Counted from the stretch's first letter, positions 16,567 to 26,335 are shown. The stretch: DNA of 64,000 nucleotides from Mycolicibacterium moriokaense (GCF_003347205.1 NZ_QQBJ01000030.1:1-64000); one strand, 5' to 3'. The notes: generated by a model not told the origin, from the sequence alone. Numbers and translations are program-made.

Positions 16567-19158
16567 TCAGTCCCCGCTGCGTTCGGCGATAACGCCCGCG
16601 AGTTCCAGGATCCTGGTCGGCGGCAGGTGCTGTTCGGTGATCCGGACGCCGAGATCGGCCAGCGCATCCTCCACCGCATTGGTGATCGCCGCAGGCGCGC
16701 CGATCATGCCCCCTTCGCCGACGCCTCGATAGTTGTACGGGATGTCCGACGGCGTCTCGATGTGATGGATCTCGATATCGGGGATCTCCATGGCGGTCGG
16801 GATCAGGTAGTCCAGGAACGTCCCCGCCCGGGGCTGCCCGTCCGCTGTATACGTCGTCTTCTCGTAGAACACCGCGCCCACACCTTGCGCGACGCCGCCG
16901 CGAATCTGGCCTTCGACGATGGCCGGGTTGATCATCTCGCCGCAGTCCTCCACGACCGCGTAGCGGGTGATCTTCACCTGGCCGGTCTCCAGGTCCACCT
17001 CGACCCAGCACACGTGCGTCGACTGCGCCCAGCCTCCTTCGCCGCCGTCGAACTCCCGCTGCACCCGGATGGCCTCACCGGGACCCAGCCGGTCGGTGTC
17101 GCCAAGCCCACCCCGTCGCATCGCCTCCTGCGCCACCTCACGGAAGGAAAGCGCCATCTTGGGCACGCCCGCGACGTGAATCGCGCCGTCTTCGATGACG
17201 ATGTCGTCCGGCGCCGCCTCCAACATGTCCTCGGCGATGTCGACGATGTGCTTGCGCAGCGTCTGCGCAGCCACGGCCACCGCCCCGCCCGCCATCGCCG
17301 CCGAGCGGCTTCCGCCGGTGCCCGCCAAGCCGAACGGCGCGAAGTCGGTGTCGCCGTAGCTGATTCGAACGGCATCGACGGGCACGCCGAGTTGGTCGGC
17401 CGCCACCTGCGCGAGCGTCGTCTCGTGCCCTTGGCCGTGGGGCACCTGCTGGGTGTGCACGGTGACACCGCCGTCGCTTTCGAGGACCGCATGCATCGGC
17501 TCCGCGGCCAGCATCGCCAGGCTCGGGACGACGAAGTCCATGAACCCGGGCGGACCCGGGGCCGCCTCGATGTAGGTCGCGATCCCGAGACCGATGCGAC
17601 GGCCCTGCTCGCGCGCTGCTGCCTGCTGTTCTGGCCAGTGGTCGAAGTCGGCGATCTCGAGCGCCTTCTCAAGTGTGGTCTTGGCCGACATCCGCACATC
17701 GAGGGCCGGACCGGTCAGCATCGTCGTCGGCAGCATGTCGGGACCGACGATGTTGCGCAGCCGGATCTCGGCGCGGCTGATTCCCAGCTCGCGGGCGACG
17801 ACGTCGAACAGCCGTTCGCGGACCCAGGTTTCGATCGCCCACGGGCCTCGATAGGCGACGTACGTCGGCTTGTTGGATGCGACGACTTCGATGTCGAATC
17901 GCATGGCGTCCAACCGGTACGGGCCGGGAAACATCGTCTGGATCATGTGGCAGAACATCGGCGCGCCGAACGGAAATGCCGGATACGCACCCAAGTCCAT
18001 CGTGAGCTTGGCCCGCAGCCCGCGCACGGTCCCGTCGTCCATCACCGCAGCCTCGACGGCGATCTGTTCGTCGCGGGCCTGGCCGCCGAGCACGAGATTC
18101 TCGTTTCGGTCTTCGATCCACTTGATCGACCGACCCAGGCGCAGGGCGGCGGCGCACAGCGCGATGTCCTCACGCAGTACTGAGATCTTCGATCCGAAAG
18201 CACCGCCGATGTCTCCCGTGACGACACGCGGGACTCGTTCCTTGGGCGTTGCCATCAACCCGAGGAACGCCCGGTTCAGGTGCACCATCCGCATCGGGTC
18301 TTTGGCGATCTGACGCAGCATGATCGGCATGATCTGCTGGGCGTCCTTCATCATCGCCGGGTGCGTGCGGACGAACTCGCGAGCCCCGGCGAAAATGGCC
18401 TTCGTCTGGTCGCGCTGACGAACCATGTCGCGCAACGACATCCGCATCGGCCGGCGCGCCAGTGCCAGTGCCATCGCCCATTTGAGGCTGTGCGCCGCCT
18501 GGTGGGCCGCGTGCAACGTGAGGTTGCCGTCGGCGTCGACCTCGGCCACCGTGCCCCTGGTCTCCATCGGTTGGTTGGCGTGCCGGTGCTGTCGGAACGT
18601 CTCACCGATCACCCGATCGGCCTCGGCGAACGCCGCATCGACGTCGCCGAACAACTGTGACGCCGTGTAGATGACGTTGCCGTTGGCCTTCGGCCAGATC
18701 GGCGGCCTGCTGGGGTCGTGGGCGTGCGCCAGCGTCGCGATCGGCGCCAGTTCCTCGTAGTCCACGTCGACCAGTTCCGCCGCATCCTCGGCCACCGCGC
18801 GCGACGACGCGACCACGATGGCGACCGGATCCCCGACCAGCCGAACGCGGTCGACCGCCAGCGCCCAGTGCCACGGGTCGTACAGGCCCGGCAGGGCGAG
18901 CATCCCCATCAGCGGGTTGGTTATCGCGGCGATGTCGGCGCCGGTGTAGATCGCGTACACGCCGGCGACGGCGGCGGCTCGGGTGGTGTCGATACCGCGA
19001 ATCATCGCGTGGGGGAACGGGCTTCGGACGAACGCCGCGTGCGCCATGTCCGGGACGACGACGTCGTCGACGTAGCGACCACGCCCGGTCAGCAGGCGGC
19101 GGTCCTCGACACGTCGGACGCGGGCGCCGACGAACCGCCCCATGATCTGTTCACGCAT
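16567..19158 (-). CDS. Molybdenum hydroxylase large subunit (xanthine dehydrogenase/CoxL family)
   Basis: 863 aa from ATG 19158, preceded by GGGAGG; a GTG three codons upstream is possible. This is the molybdopterin-cytosine-dinucleotide subunit. The N-terminal a/b-hammerhead domain is FVGARVRRVEDRRLLTGRGRY, and further landmarks are GDIGGAFGSK and the substrate-pocket segment AYRGPWAIETW. The catalytic Glu is in GVGEGGMIGAPAAITNA near the C-terminus. The pocket lacks the AYRCSFR loop of form I CO dehydrogenase, so aerobic CO oxidation is unlikely. It forms a three-gene run with the small and FAD subunits. The substrate is probably an aldehyde or heterocycle and is not determined. Confidence 0.88.
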   Translation of the reverse strand: MREQIMGRFVGARVRRVEDRRLLTGRGRYVDDVVVPDMAHAAFVRSPFPHAMIRGIDTTRAAAVAGVYAIYTGADIAAITNPLMGMLALPGLYDPWHWALAVDRVRLVGDPVAIVVASSRAVAEDAAELVDVDYEELAPIATLAHAHDPSRPPIWPKANGNVIYTASQLFGDVDAAFAEADRVIGETFRQHRHANQPMETRGTVAEVDADGNLTLHAAHQAAHSLKWAMALALARRPMRMSLRDMVRQRDQTKAIFAGAREFVRTHPAMMKDAQQIMPIMLRQIAKDPMRMVHLNRAFLGLMATPKERVPRVVTGDIGGAFGSKISVLREDIALCAAALRLGRSIKWIEDRNENLVLGGQARDEQIAVEAAVMDDGTVRGLRAKLTMDLGAYPAFPFGAPMFCHMIQTMFPGPYRLDAMRFDIEVVASNKPTYVAYRGPWAIETWVRERLFDVVARELGISRAEIRLRNIVGPDMLPTTMLTGPALDVRMSAKTTLEKALEIADFDHWPEQQAAAREQGRRIGLGIATYIEAAPGPPGFMDFVVPSLAMLAAEPMHAVLESDGGVTVHTQQVPHGQGHETTLAQVAADQLGVPVDAVRISYGDTDFAPFGLAGTGGSRSAAMAGGAVAVAAQTLRKHIVDIAEDMLEAAPDDIVIEDGAIHVAGVPKMALSFREVAQEAMRRGGLGDTDRLGPGEAIRVQREFDGGEGGWAQSTHVCWVEVDLETGQVKITRYAVVEDCGEMINPAIVEGQIRGGVAQGVGAVFYEKTTYTADGQPRAGTFLDYLIPTAMEIPDIEIHHIETPSDIPYNYRGVGEGGMIGAPAAITNAVEDALADLGVRITEQHLPPTRILELAGVIAERSGD

Positions 19159-19639
19159 CGCCCTCACCTCCCGCGGCGGCCATCTTGGTGACGGCCTCTG
19201 CGACCCCGTCCAGGATCGATGCGTACCCCGTGCACCGGCACAGGTTTCCGGAGAGCTCCTCTTTGATCTGTTCCGGCGTCGGCGTCGGGTTGTCCGCCAG
19301 CAGGCACCGCACCGTCATGAGGAATCCCGGTGCGCAGAAAGCGCATTGGAACGCGTGGCGCTCCCACATCGCCTGCTGGATGAGACCGAGGTCGTCACCG
19401 TCGGCGAGCGACTCGACGGTCTCGACGATTGCTCCCTCCGCCTGCATCGCCAGCATCAGGCAGGACCGGACGGGCTGACCGTCGACCGCCACCGTGCACG
19501 CGCCGCACACACCGTGTTCGCAGCCGAGGTGTGTGCCGGTGAGCCCGAGGTGGTCGCGAAGCAATTCGGCCAGGGTGGTGCGACCCTCGACCATCGCGCG
19601 CTCGTCGCGACCGTTGACCCGAACAGTGATCTCCCGCAT
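19151..19639 (-). CDS. Molybdenum hydroxylase 2Fe-2S subunit
   Basis: 162 aa. It has the plant-type [2Fe-2S] motif GCEHGVCGACTVAVDG (about residues 39-54) followed by C at VRSCLML. The C-terminal helical [2Fe-2S] domain has CAFCAPGFLM and LCRCTGY. It passes electrons from the Mo centre to FAD. The ATG overlaps the FAD-subunit stop by 1 nt (TGATG), and its stop overlaps the large-subunit start by 8 nt, so the three subunits are co-translated. Confidence 0.93.
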   Translation of the reverse strand: MREITVRVNGRDERAMVEGRTTLAELLRDHLGLTGTHLGCEHGVCGACTVAVDGQPVRSCLMLAMQAEGAIVETVESLADGDDLGLIQQAMWERHAFQCAFCAPGFLMTVRCLLADNPTPTPEQIKEELSGNLCRCTGYASILDGVAEAVTKMAAAGGEGDA

Positions 19640-20511
19640 CAGACGTCCACCCGTCCCGTGGCCTCGGCCAGCCCGCGGCGGGTGAGCACCCCCGCGACGT
19701 GTGCCCTGTACTCCGACGATGCGTGGTCGTCGGCGGGCGGGTCCAACGCGCCCGAGACGACCTCCGCGGCTTCGGCAAAGAGCGCAGGATCTGGGGCGTT
19801 TCCGTAGAGCAACTGCTCGGCCTCGGCGACGCGCACCGGCGTGCCCGCTACACCGAAGAAGGACAACGCCGGTCGCCGCAGCAACCCGGCATCGTCGATC
19901 TCGAGCGTTGTCACCAGCCCTACCAACGCGAAGTCGCCGTGTCGGCGGCTCACCTCCAGCACCGACCACCCCGCGCGCGGGGCCCATGCGGGAAAGCGCA
20001 CGCCGACAAGCAACTCGTCGTCCCGCAACGCGGATGACAGGTAGCCCTCGAAGAAGTCGCCCGCGGCGATCGCGCGCTGCCCGGCCGGGCCCGCCACGAT
20101 CATCTCCGCGCCTACCGCAAGTGCGACGGCGGGCAGTTCGGCCGCCGGGTCGGCGTGAGCCAGGCTGCCGCACAACGTCCCCCGGCTTCGGATGGCGCGA
20201 TGTCCGACGTGGGGCATCGCACCGACCACCGCGGGCGCGGCAGCGGCCATCACATCGGATTTCTCGACCCGCGCGTGTGTCACTGTCGCTCCCACCGAGA
20301 CCGTGCCGTCGTCGTCCACCTCGATCGACCCGAGACCTTGCACCCGGCCGATGTCGACGAGGTGCGCGAGATGGGCGAGCCGCAGGGCCAGCACCGGAAG
20401 CAGGCTTTGTCCACCGGCGAGCACCTTGCCGTCCCCGCCGAACGTTTCGAGTAAGGCGACGGCTTCGTCGACTGTGTCCGGCCGGTGGTAATCGAAAGGC
20501 GACATCTTCAC
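19639..20511 (-). CDS. Molybdenum hydroxylase FAD-binding subunit
   Basis: 290 aa, CoxM/XdhB type. FAD-binding motifs are KVLAGGQSLLPVLALRL (about residues 29-45) and a later TVSVGATVTHARVE; the region IRSRGTLCGSLAHADPAAELP is typical of the family. The CO dehydrogenase flavoprotein C-terminal domain follows (about residues 175-285). It is the first gene of the three-gene minus-strand cluster. A further 82-bp gap leads to the glycerate kinase gene on the same strand. Confidence 0.92.
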   Translation of the reverse strand: MKMSPFDYHRPDTVDEAVALLETFGGDGKVLAGGQSLLPVLALRLAHLAHLVDIGRVQGLGSIEVDDDGTVSVGATVTHARVEKSDVMAAAAPAVVGAMPHVGHRAIRSRGTLCGSLAHADPAAELPAVALAVGAEMIVAGPAGQRAIAAGDFFEGYLSSALRDDELLVGVRFPAWAPRAGWSVLEVSRRHGDFALVGLVTTLEIDDAGLLRRPALSFFGVAGTPVRVAEAEQLLYGNAPDPALFAEAAEVVSGALDPPADDHASSEYRAHVAGVLTRRGLAEATGRVDV

Positions 20512-20593
20512 GGCGCGTCTCCCTTCGACCGAGCCGGATCATACGACGCCGCACGCCGTCAGGGAGCTCATCTGACAGACAGCGCGAAAGCCC

Positions 20594-21724
20594 CTAGGGG
20601 CAGGCGACGAGCCGTCGGGCCAACCGTTCGGCAACATCGCTCAGCAGCTCGGCCGCTCTGCTCATCGAACGTTCGGGATCCGGCTCGAGCTCACTGAGCG
20701 CGTAGACGTCGGCGAAGCCCGCGTCAGAAGCTTGCGCTGAGGTCAGCGTCGACACGCCCGCGACGGCGAATGTCGGTACGCCGTAACGGGTGGCCCGCCG
20801 GCACACGCCGACAGCCGCCTTGCCTCGCAGTGACTGTCGATCCAGTGAACCCTCGCCGGTTACGACGGCCCGTGCGCCTTGCAGGTGCCTGTCCAGCTCG
20901 ATGCGGTCGATGATGACATCGATGCCGGGGCGCATCTGCGCGCCTAGCACTGCGAGCGCCGCGAATCCGACACCGCCGGCGGCACCCGCTCCCGGAGAGC
21001 CGCTGTGGTCCGCCCGCATTTCGCGCGCGACGACCTCAGCCCAGCGTCGAAGGCCGCTGTCGAGCTGTGTCACTTCGTCGGCGGTGGCCCCCTTTTGCGG
21101 CGCGTACACGGCCGCGGCGCCGAGCGGGCCGTACAGCGGGTTATCCACGTCAGAGGCGAGAGTGAAAGTAGCGCAGCTGATTCCGGGATGCAGCGCGGAA
21201 AGATCCAGATCAGCCGCGGCGCCGATCCCCCGCCCGGTCGGGTCGATGCGCACGCCGCTCCCGTCACGCACCGTCGCCCCCAACGCGGCGAGAAAGCCCG
21301 CCCCGCCATCGGTGCTCGCACTGCCGCCGACGCCGATGATGATGTCGCGACATCCGTGATCCAGCGCCTGCGCAACCACCTCGCCCAGGCCACGGCTGGA
21401 CGCTGTCATCGGCGCGCGCTGCCCGCCGGAAAGCCGTTGCAGGCCGCAGATTTCCGCCATCTCGATGACCGCGGTCCTGCCACTGCGCGCGTAGGCGGTG
21501 CGAACCACCTGGCCCGTCGGCCCCTTGGCGTAGACCGGAATCCGCTGGAAACCCGCCGCCAGGACGGTGCCGAGCGTCCCGTCGCCGCCGTCGGCGACCG
21601 GGCACAGCACAGTGGTCGTGCAGGGGTCGCCCCGTTCCAGACCCACTGAGATGGCCTCCGCCGCCTCCGCCGCCGTCAGCGAGCCCTTGAACTTGTCGGG
21701 CGCGATCACCACCTGGCCAGCCAT
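20594..21724 (-). CDS. glxK: Glycerate kinase (GlxK/GarK type, glycerate 2-kinase)
   Basis: 376 aa from ATG 21724 (an upstream ATG at 21784 would add an unconserved 20 residues). It phosphorylates D-glycerate to 2-phosphoglycerate, the last step of the glycerate pathway. Family landmarks are IAPDKFKGSLTAAEAAEAI at the N-terminus, ADGGDGTL, GVGGSASTDGGAGFLAALG and VVTGEGSLDRQSLRGKA. It diverges from hyi-glxR-gcl, and an ATTCCG-N5-CGGAAT palindrome sits 33 bp upstream of its start. It probably shares IclR-type control with that operon. Confidence 0.93.
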   Translation of the reverse strand: MAGQVVIAPDKFKGSLTAAEAAEAISVGLERGDPCTTTVLCPVADGGDGTLGTVLAAGFQRIPVYAKGPTGQVVRTAYARSGRTAVIEMAEICGLQRLSGGQRAPMTASSRGLGEVVAQALDHGCRDIIIGVGGSASTDGGAGFLAALGATVRDGSGVRIDPTGRGIGAAADLDLSALHPGISCATFTLASDVDNPLYGPLGAAAVYAPQKGATADEVTQLDSGLRRWAEVVAREMRADHSGSPGAGAAGGVGFAALAVLGAQMRPGIDVIIDRIELDRHLQGARAVVTGEGSLDRQSLRGKAAVGVCRRATRYGVPTFAVAGVSTLTSAQASDAGFADVYALSELEPDPERSMSRAAELLSDVAERLARRLVACP

Positions 21725-21756
21725 CGGGCCACCCTTCGTACGCGATGTCGTGAATA

Positions 21757-21773
21757 ATTCCGGCATACGGAAT
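21757..21773. promoter_or_regulatory. Candidate IclR operator 1 (glxK promoter)
   Basis: A 17-bp perfect inverted repeat ATTCCG-GCATA-CGGAAT, 33 bp upstream of the glxK start. The same arms and 5-bp spacer recur at 21911-21927, and a near copy is at 26319-26335 at the iclR start. Confidence 0.72.
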
Positions 21774-21910
21774 ATTACTTTCAACTACTAACGGTTGCAT
21801 GCTTGGCGACAGCCGTCAAGGCAAGTCAGACGGTTGAGACTGCTACCAGCGGTCCACCCTTGACATCCGGTCACCGCCGGGGTTCACTGATTCCTGCATA
21901 CGATATTTTT

Positions 21911-21927
21911 ATTCCGCAATCCGGAAT
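21911..21927. promoter_or_regulatory. Candidate IclR operator 2 (hyi promoter)
   Basis: A perfect inverted repeat ATTCCG-CAATC-CGGAAT, 42 bp upstream of the hyi start, with arms identical to operator 1. A half-site TGCATAC of the second operator family lies just upstream at 21895-21901. Confidence 0.72.
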
Positions 21928-21969
21928 TTATAAGTACCGCGATGGCAATGCCCGGAAAGGACTGCCGCG

Positions 21970-22803
21970 ATGACGGCTTACACGGTGAACTGCTCGATCC
22001 TGCTGACCCAACTGCCACTGCTGGATCGGCCGCGCGCCGCCCGGAACGCGGGTTTCGAGGCGGTCGAGTTCTGGTGGCCGTTCGACACACCCACGCCGCC
22101 GGACGCCGACGTCACCGCTTTCATCGGCGCCATCCAGGACGCGGGCGTCCAATTGACCGGGCTCAACTTCGCCGCCGGTGACATGCCCGCAGGCGATCGG
22201 GGGATCCTGTCCGATCCCGCGTTGGTCCAGGCATTCCGCGACAACGTCGAGATCGCCGTCGGCATCGCCGAGACACTCGGCACCCGCGCCTTCAACGCGC
22301 TCTACGGCAACCGCAGCGACGACTACACCCCCGCGGCCCAGGACGACGCCGCCACCGAGAACCTCGCCTACGCCGCACGCGCCGCGGACCGTATCGGCGC
22401 GACGGTGCTCATTGAACCGGTCAGCGGCGCACCCCGGTATCCGCTCCTGACCGCTGCCGACGCCATCCGCGTGATCGACCGGGTCCGTGACGAACACGGC
22501 ACATCAAACCTGCGACTGCTCGCGGACTTCTACCACTTGCACGTCAACGGCGACGACATCACCACCGCGATAACCGATTACGGCAGCCGTATCGGCCACG
22601 TACAGATCGCCGACGCTCCCGGTCGCGGTGAGCCGGGCACCGGCGAAATCCCTATCCGCACATACCTGGAGCAACTCGCCGCACAGGGCTACCGCGGACA
22701 CATCGGCCTGGAGTACAAGGCGACCAAACCGGACACCTTCGAATGGCTACCGCGCGAAGACCGCGCTGCGACCGTGCAACCACAAGCAGAAACGAGGATC
22801 TAA
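21970..22803 (+). CDS. hyi: Hydroxypyruvate isomerase
   Basis: 277 aa, AP-endonuclease-2/xylose isomerase-like TIM barrel. It interconverts hydroxypyruvate and tartronate semialdehyde. The N-terminus NCSILLTQLPLLDRPRAARNAGFEAVEFWWPF and the motifs RAFNALYGNR, IEPVSG, LADFYHLHVNGDD and HVQIADAPGRGEPGTGE (metal/acid residues) match Hyi. An RBS AAAGGA lies about 8 bp before the ATG. Its TAA overlaps the ATG of glxR by 1 nt (TAATG). First gene of the hyi-glxR-gcl operon. Confidence 0.92.
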   Translation: MTAYTVNCSILLTQLPLLDRPRAARNAGFEAVEFWWPFDTPTPPDADVTAFIGAIQDAGVQLTGLNFAAGDMPAGDRGILSDPALVQAFRDNVEIAVGIAETLGTRAFNALYGNRSDDYTPAAQDDAATENLAYAARAADRIGATVLIEPVSGAPRYPLLTAADAIRVIDRVRDEHGTSNLRLLADFYHLHVNGDDITTAITDYGSRIGHVQIADAPGRGEPGTGEIPIRTYLEQLAAQGYRGHIGLEYKATKPDTFEWLPREDRAATVQPQAETRI

Positions 22804-23690
22804 TGAGCACCATCGCTTTCATCGGACTTGGCATCATGGGCAGCCCGATGGCATGTCATCTGATCAACGCCGGCCACACGGTGGTGGGACTCGACACGTC
22901 GGCCGAGCGCACCGCGGCGGTGGTGGAGGCCGGTGGCCGGGCAGCCGAATCCATCGAGCAGGCAGTGAAGGACGCCGACGTGGTGGCCATCATGGTGCCC
23001 GACTCCCCGCAGGTGCAGGCCGTCCTGCTGGGCGACGACGGAGTGTTCGCGCACGCACAGCCCGGCACCATGGTGATCGACTTCTCCTCCATTCGGCCTG
23101 ACGTCACGGCGGAGTTCGCGAAGGTGGGTACCGAACGTGGACTGCGTATCCTCGACGCACCGGTGTCCGGCGGCGAGCCCGGCGCGGTGAACGCCACGCT
23201 GTCGATCATGGTCGGCGGCTCCGAGGCCGACTTCGCTGCCGCCAAGCCGATTTTCGACACGGTCGGCAAGACCATCGTGCACGTCGGCGCGAACGGCGCG
23301 GGCCAAACCGTCAAGGCGGCCAACCAGCTGATCGTCGCAGGCAACATCGAACTGCTCGCCGAGGCGATCACCTTCCTGAAGGCCTACGACGTCGACATCG
23401 ACGCCGCGGTCACCGTGCTCGGTGGCGGGCTGGCCGGGTCTGCCGTGCTCGACCAGAAGGCCGGCAAGATGCTGTCGCGGAACTTCGACCCCGGTTTCCG
23501 GATCGCGCTGCACCACAAGGACATGGGTATCGTCACCGCGGCGGCGCGGGAGGCCGGCGTGGTCACCCCGCTGGGCGCGGTGGTCGCCCAGCTGATGGCC
23601 TCCGCGCTGGCCAACGGCGACGGCGGGCTGGACCATTCGGCTCTGCTGCTGGGTGTCGAGCGGCTGTCAGGCAAGGAGACGGCGCAGTGA
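22803..23690 (+). CDS. glxR: Tartronate semialdehyde reductase (2-hydroxy-3-oxopropionate reductase)
   Basis: 295 aa, beta-hydroxyacid dehydrogenase family. It reduces tartronate semialdehyde to D-glycerate with NAD(P)H. The Rossmann motif [15 protein letters not shown] is at residues 6-20. The substrate loop [11 protein letters not shown] and the catalytic Lys region [11 protein letters not shown] (around residue 170) follow. Its stop overlaps the GTG start of gcl (GTGA), so the three enzymes are translationally coupled. In the glycerate pathway it follows Gcl. Confidence 0.94.
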   Translation: MSTIAFIGLGIMGSPMACHLINAGHTVVGLDTSAERTAAVVEAGGRAAESIEQAVKDADVVAIMVPDSPQVQAVLLGDDGVFAHAQPGTMVIDFSSIRPDVTAEFAKVGTERGLRILDAPVSGGEPGAVNATLSIMVGGSEADFAAAKPIFDTVGKTIVHVGANGAGQTVKAANQLIVAGNIELLAEAITFLKAYDVDIDAAVTVLGGGLAGSAVLDQKAGKMLSRNFDPGFRIALHHKDMGIVTAAAREAGVVTPLGAVVAQLMASALANGDGGLDHSALLLGVERLSGKETAQ

Positions 23691-25486
23691 CACGGATGCG
23701 GACGGTCGACGCGGCCGTCAGGATACTCGAAATCGAAGGCGCCACTCAGGCCTTCGGCCTCCCGGGAGCGGCGATCAACCCGTTCTACTCGGCGATGCGC
23801 GCCCACGGCGGCATCAAGCATGTCCTGGCACGGCACGTCGAGGCCGCCAGCCACATGGCCGAGGGTTTCACGCGCGCCGGGGCCGGCAACATCGGCGTGT
23901 GCATCGGCACGTCGGGACCCGCGGGCACGGACATGATCACCGGGCTGTACTCCGCCTCGGCGGACTCCATTCCGATTCTGGCGATCACCGGGCAGGCCCC
24001 CGTGAACCGGCTCCACAAAGAGGACTTCCAGGCCGTCGATATCGCCTCGATCGCCGCGCCGGTCACGAAGATGGCGATGACGGTGCTCGAACCCGGCCAA
24101 GTCCCAGGTGCTTTCGCGCAGGCGTTCCACCTGATGCGATCGGGCCGGCCGGGCCCGGTGCTCATCGATTTGCCCATCGACGTTCAGTTGGCCGAAATCG
24201 ACTTCGACCCCGAGGCGTATCAGCCGTTGCCGGTCTACAAGCCTGCGGCGTCGCGCGCCCAGGCCGCCAAGGCGATCGACATGCTTGTGTCGGCCGACCG
24301 TCCGCTGCTCATCGCCGGCGGCGGCATCATCAACGCCGACGCATCGGATCTGCTTGTCGAGTTGGCGGAGATCCTCAACGTGCCCGTGGTGCCGACACTG
24401 ATGGGTTGGGGCAGCATTCCCGACGACCACCGGCTGGCAGCGGGCATGGTCGGCCTCCAGACGTCGCAGCGCTACGGCAACGCAACGATGCTCGCGTCGG
24501 ATTTCGTGTTGGGGATCGGGAACCGGTGGGCCAACCGTCACACCGGCGGGCTGGACACTTACCGGCAGGGGCGGCGTTTCGTTCACGTCGACATCGAGCC
24601 GACGCAGATCGGCCGCGTGTTCGCCCCCGATTTCGGGATCGTCTCGGATGCCGGGGCGGCGCTCGAGCAGTTCGTGGCCGTCGCCAAGGAGCGCCGCGCA
24701 GCGGGCACGCTGCCGGATTGGAGCAACTGGGTTCAGGAATGCGGGCAGCGCAAGCAGTCGATGCATCGCAAGACCCACTTCGATGATGTGCCGATCAAAC
24801 CGCAACGGGTGTACGAGGAAATGAACCGCGCATTCGGCCGCGACGTCCGCTACGTCACCGCGATCGGACTGTCACAGATCGCCGGTGGTCAGTTCCTGCA
24901 GGTGTACGGACCGCGGAACTGGATCAACTGCGGTCAGGCCGGACCTCTGGGATGGACGGTGCCCGCAGCCCTCGGTGTCGTCGCCGCCGACCCGAGCACG
25001 CCTGTAGTCGGGTTGTCGGGCGACTACGATTTCCAGTTCCTGATCGAGGAACTGGCGGTCGGCGCGCAGTTCAACCTGCCCTACGTGCACGTGGTGGTGA
25101 ACAACTCCTATTTGGGTCTGATTCGTCAGGCGCAGCGCAACTTCGACATGAACTATTTCGTGTCGCTGGGCTTCGACAACATCAATGCCCAGGAGAGCGA
25201 GGACAACATCGTCCCGAAGGGCTACGGCGTCGATCACCTCCGTGTGGTGGAAGGACTGGGCTGCAAGGCGATTCAAGTGGTCGAACCGCAGGACATCGGT
25301 CCATCCCTGATCCGGGCCCAGCGACTGGCACAGGAGCACAAAGTGCCGGTCGTGGTCGAGATCTTCCTGGAGAAGATCACCAACATCGCGATGGGCACCG
25401 AGATCGACAACGTCACCGAGTTCAACGATCTCGCCGAAACCCTCGACGACGCGCCGACGGCCGCGGCACTGCTGCTGCTCGATTAG
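23687..25486 (+). CDS. gcl: Glyoxylate carboligase
   Basis: 599 aa, ThDP- and FAD-dependent; it condenses two glyoxylate to tartronate semialdehyde and CO2. The N-terminal ThDP domain has [15 protein letters not shown], in which the usual catalytic Glu of ThDP enzymes is replaced by Val, the hallmark of Gcl. The C-terminal ThDP motif [18 protein letters not shown]...[11 protein letters not shown] is intact. The length fits the family. GTG start coupled to glxR. It is the branch-point that turns C2 glyoxylate into C3 units, fitting the oxalate genes to the right. Confidence 0.95.
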   Translation: MTRMRTVDAAVRILEIEGATQAFGLPGAAINPFYSAMRAHGGIKHVLARHVEAASHMAEGFTRAGAGNIGVCIGTSGPAGTDMITGLYSASADSIPILAITGQAPVNRLHKEDFQAVDIASIAAPVTKMAMTVLEPGQVPGAFAQAFHLMRSGRPGPVLIDLPIDVQLAEIDFDPEAYQPLPVYKPAASRAQAAKAIDMLVSADRPLLIAGGGIINADASDLLVELAEILNVPVVPTLMGWGSIPDDHRLAAGMVGLQTSQRYGNATMLASDFVLGIGNRWANRHTGGLDTYRQGRRFVHVDIEPTQIGRVFAPDFGIVSDAGAALEQFVAVAKERRAAGTLPDWSNWVQECGQRKQSMHRKTHFDDVPIKPQRVYEEMNRAFGRDVRYVTAIGLSQIAGGQFLQVYGPRNWINCGQAGPLGWTVPAALGVVAADPSTPVVGLSGDYDFQFLIEELAVGAQFNLPYVHVVVNNSYLGLIRQAQRNFDMNYFVSLGFDNINAQESEDNIVPKGYGVDHLRVVEGLGCKAIQVVEPQDIGPSLIRAQRLAQEHKVPVVVEIFLEKITNIAMGTEIDNVTEFNDLAETLDDAPTAAALLLLD

Positions 25487-25513
25487 CCGCGGCATCCGGG
25501 ATCGACCAGGCTG

Positions 25514-26320
25514 CTAGACAGGCTCCCGGTCGAATTCTGACGCGATATCGCGGGCGACTCGTTTCAGCAGTGGCGTCACCTTGGTCGCCGACTTCAGGCT
25601 CAGGCGCGCCGCCGGGCCGGAGATCGAGATAGCGGTCAGGGTCGGGGCGTCCGGCACCGGGACCGCGAAGCAGCGCACGCCGATCTCCTGTTCGCCTTCG
25701 TCGACGGCATAGCCGCGGGTCCGGCTCAGCTCGATGTCCCGGATCAACGCCTCGGGGGTGGTGTAGGAATTCTCGTTGGACGCCGGCATTCCCGCACGCT
25801 TCATCAATGCCGCAACGCTGTCGTTGGGCAGCTGCATGAGCAATGCCTTGCCGACACCGGTGCAGTGCAGATGCACGCGACGACCGACCTCGGTGAACAT
25901 CCGCATCGCGTGCGGCGACGGCACCTGGGCGACGTACACCGCCATGTCGTTGTCCAACACTGCCATGTTGGCGCTCTCGCCTGTCCGTTCCACGAGTTCG
26001 GCGAGGTGCGGGCGCGACCATGCGCCTATCAGTTGCGCCGCGCTTTCGCCCAACCGAATCAACTTCGGTCCCAGTGCGTAGCGACGGTTCGCGAGTTGCC
26101 TGACGTAACCCATCGCCAGCAGCGTCCTGACCAGGCGGTGAATGGTCGGCTGCGGTAACGCGGCGCGAGCCGCCAACTCTCCCAACGCCATACTGCCGCC
26201 GGAGCTCGACATGATCTCCAACAGTTCGAATGCTCGCTCGACAGACTGCACACCTGACTTCGCCGACGAGTCGACCCCCACGAACCCTCCGATCCTCGCT
26301 CCGCTAAGCGACTGCGTCAT
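25514..26320 (-). CDS. IclR family transcriptional regulator
   Basis: 268 aa. The N-terminal winged helix spans about residues 22-85 (GVQSVERAFELLEIM...LGELAARAALPQPTIHRLVRTLLAMGYV). The IclR ligand domain follows, with a segment LHCTGVGKALLMQLP. It converges on gcl with 27 bp between stops, so the glyoxylate genes are the natural targets; glyoxylate-responsive IclR proteins (AllR type) are the known parallel. A palindrome related to the two upstream of glxK and hyi overlaps the ATG at 26320, hinting at autoregulation or at a true start further in (GTG at residue 14). Confidence 0.9.
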   Translation of the reverse strand: MTQSLSGARIGGFVGVDSSAKSGVQSVERAFELLEIMSSSGGSMALGELAARAALPQPTIHRLVRTLLAMGYVRQLANRRYALGPKLIRLGESAAQLIGAWSRPHLAELVERTGESANMAVLDNDMAVYVAQVPSPHAMRMFTEVGRRVHLHCTGVGKALLMQLPNDSVAALMKRAGMPASNENSYTTPEALIRDIELSRTRGYAVDEGEQEIGVRCFAVPVPDAPTLTAISISGPAARLSLKSATKVTPLLKRVARDIASEFDREPV

Positions 26321-26335
26321 TCCGTATAGCGAAAT
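26319..26335. promoter_or_regulatory. Candidate IclR operator 3 (autoregulatory)
   Basis: ATTCCG-TATAG-CGAAAT, one mismatch from the perfect ATTCCG-N5-CGGAAT palindrome found twice between glxK and hyi. It overlaps the annotated start codon of the iclR gene. Confidence 0.55.

Noticed and set aside
16567-20511. Aerobic carbon monoxide dehydrogenase (coxMSL)
   Set aside because: Subunit types match the superfamily, but the large subunit lacks the AYRCSFR loop with the Cu-binding Cys of form I, and no coxD/E/F/G-type maturation genes are next to it.
23687-25486. Acetolactate synthase or a second oxalyl-CoA decarboxylase
   Set aside because: The [12 protein letters not shown] motif lacks the catalytic Glu in the way that is characteristic of glyoxylate carboligase, and it is coupled to hyi and glxR.
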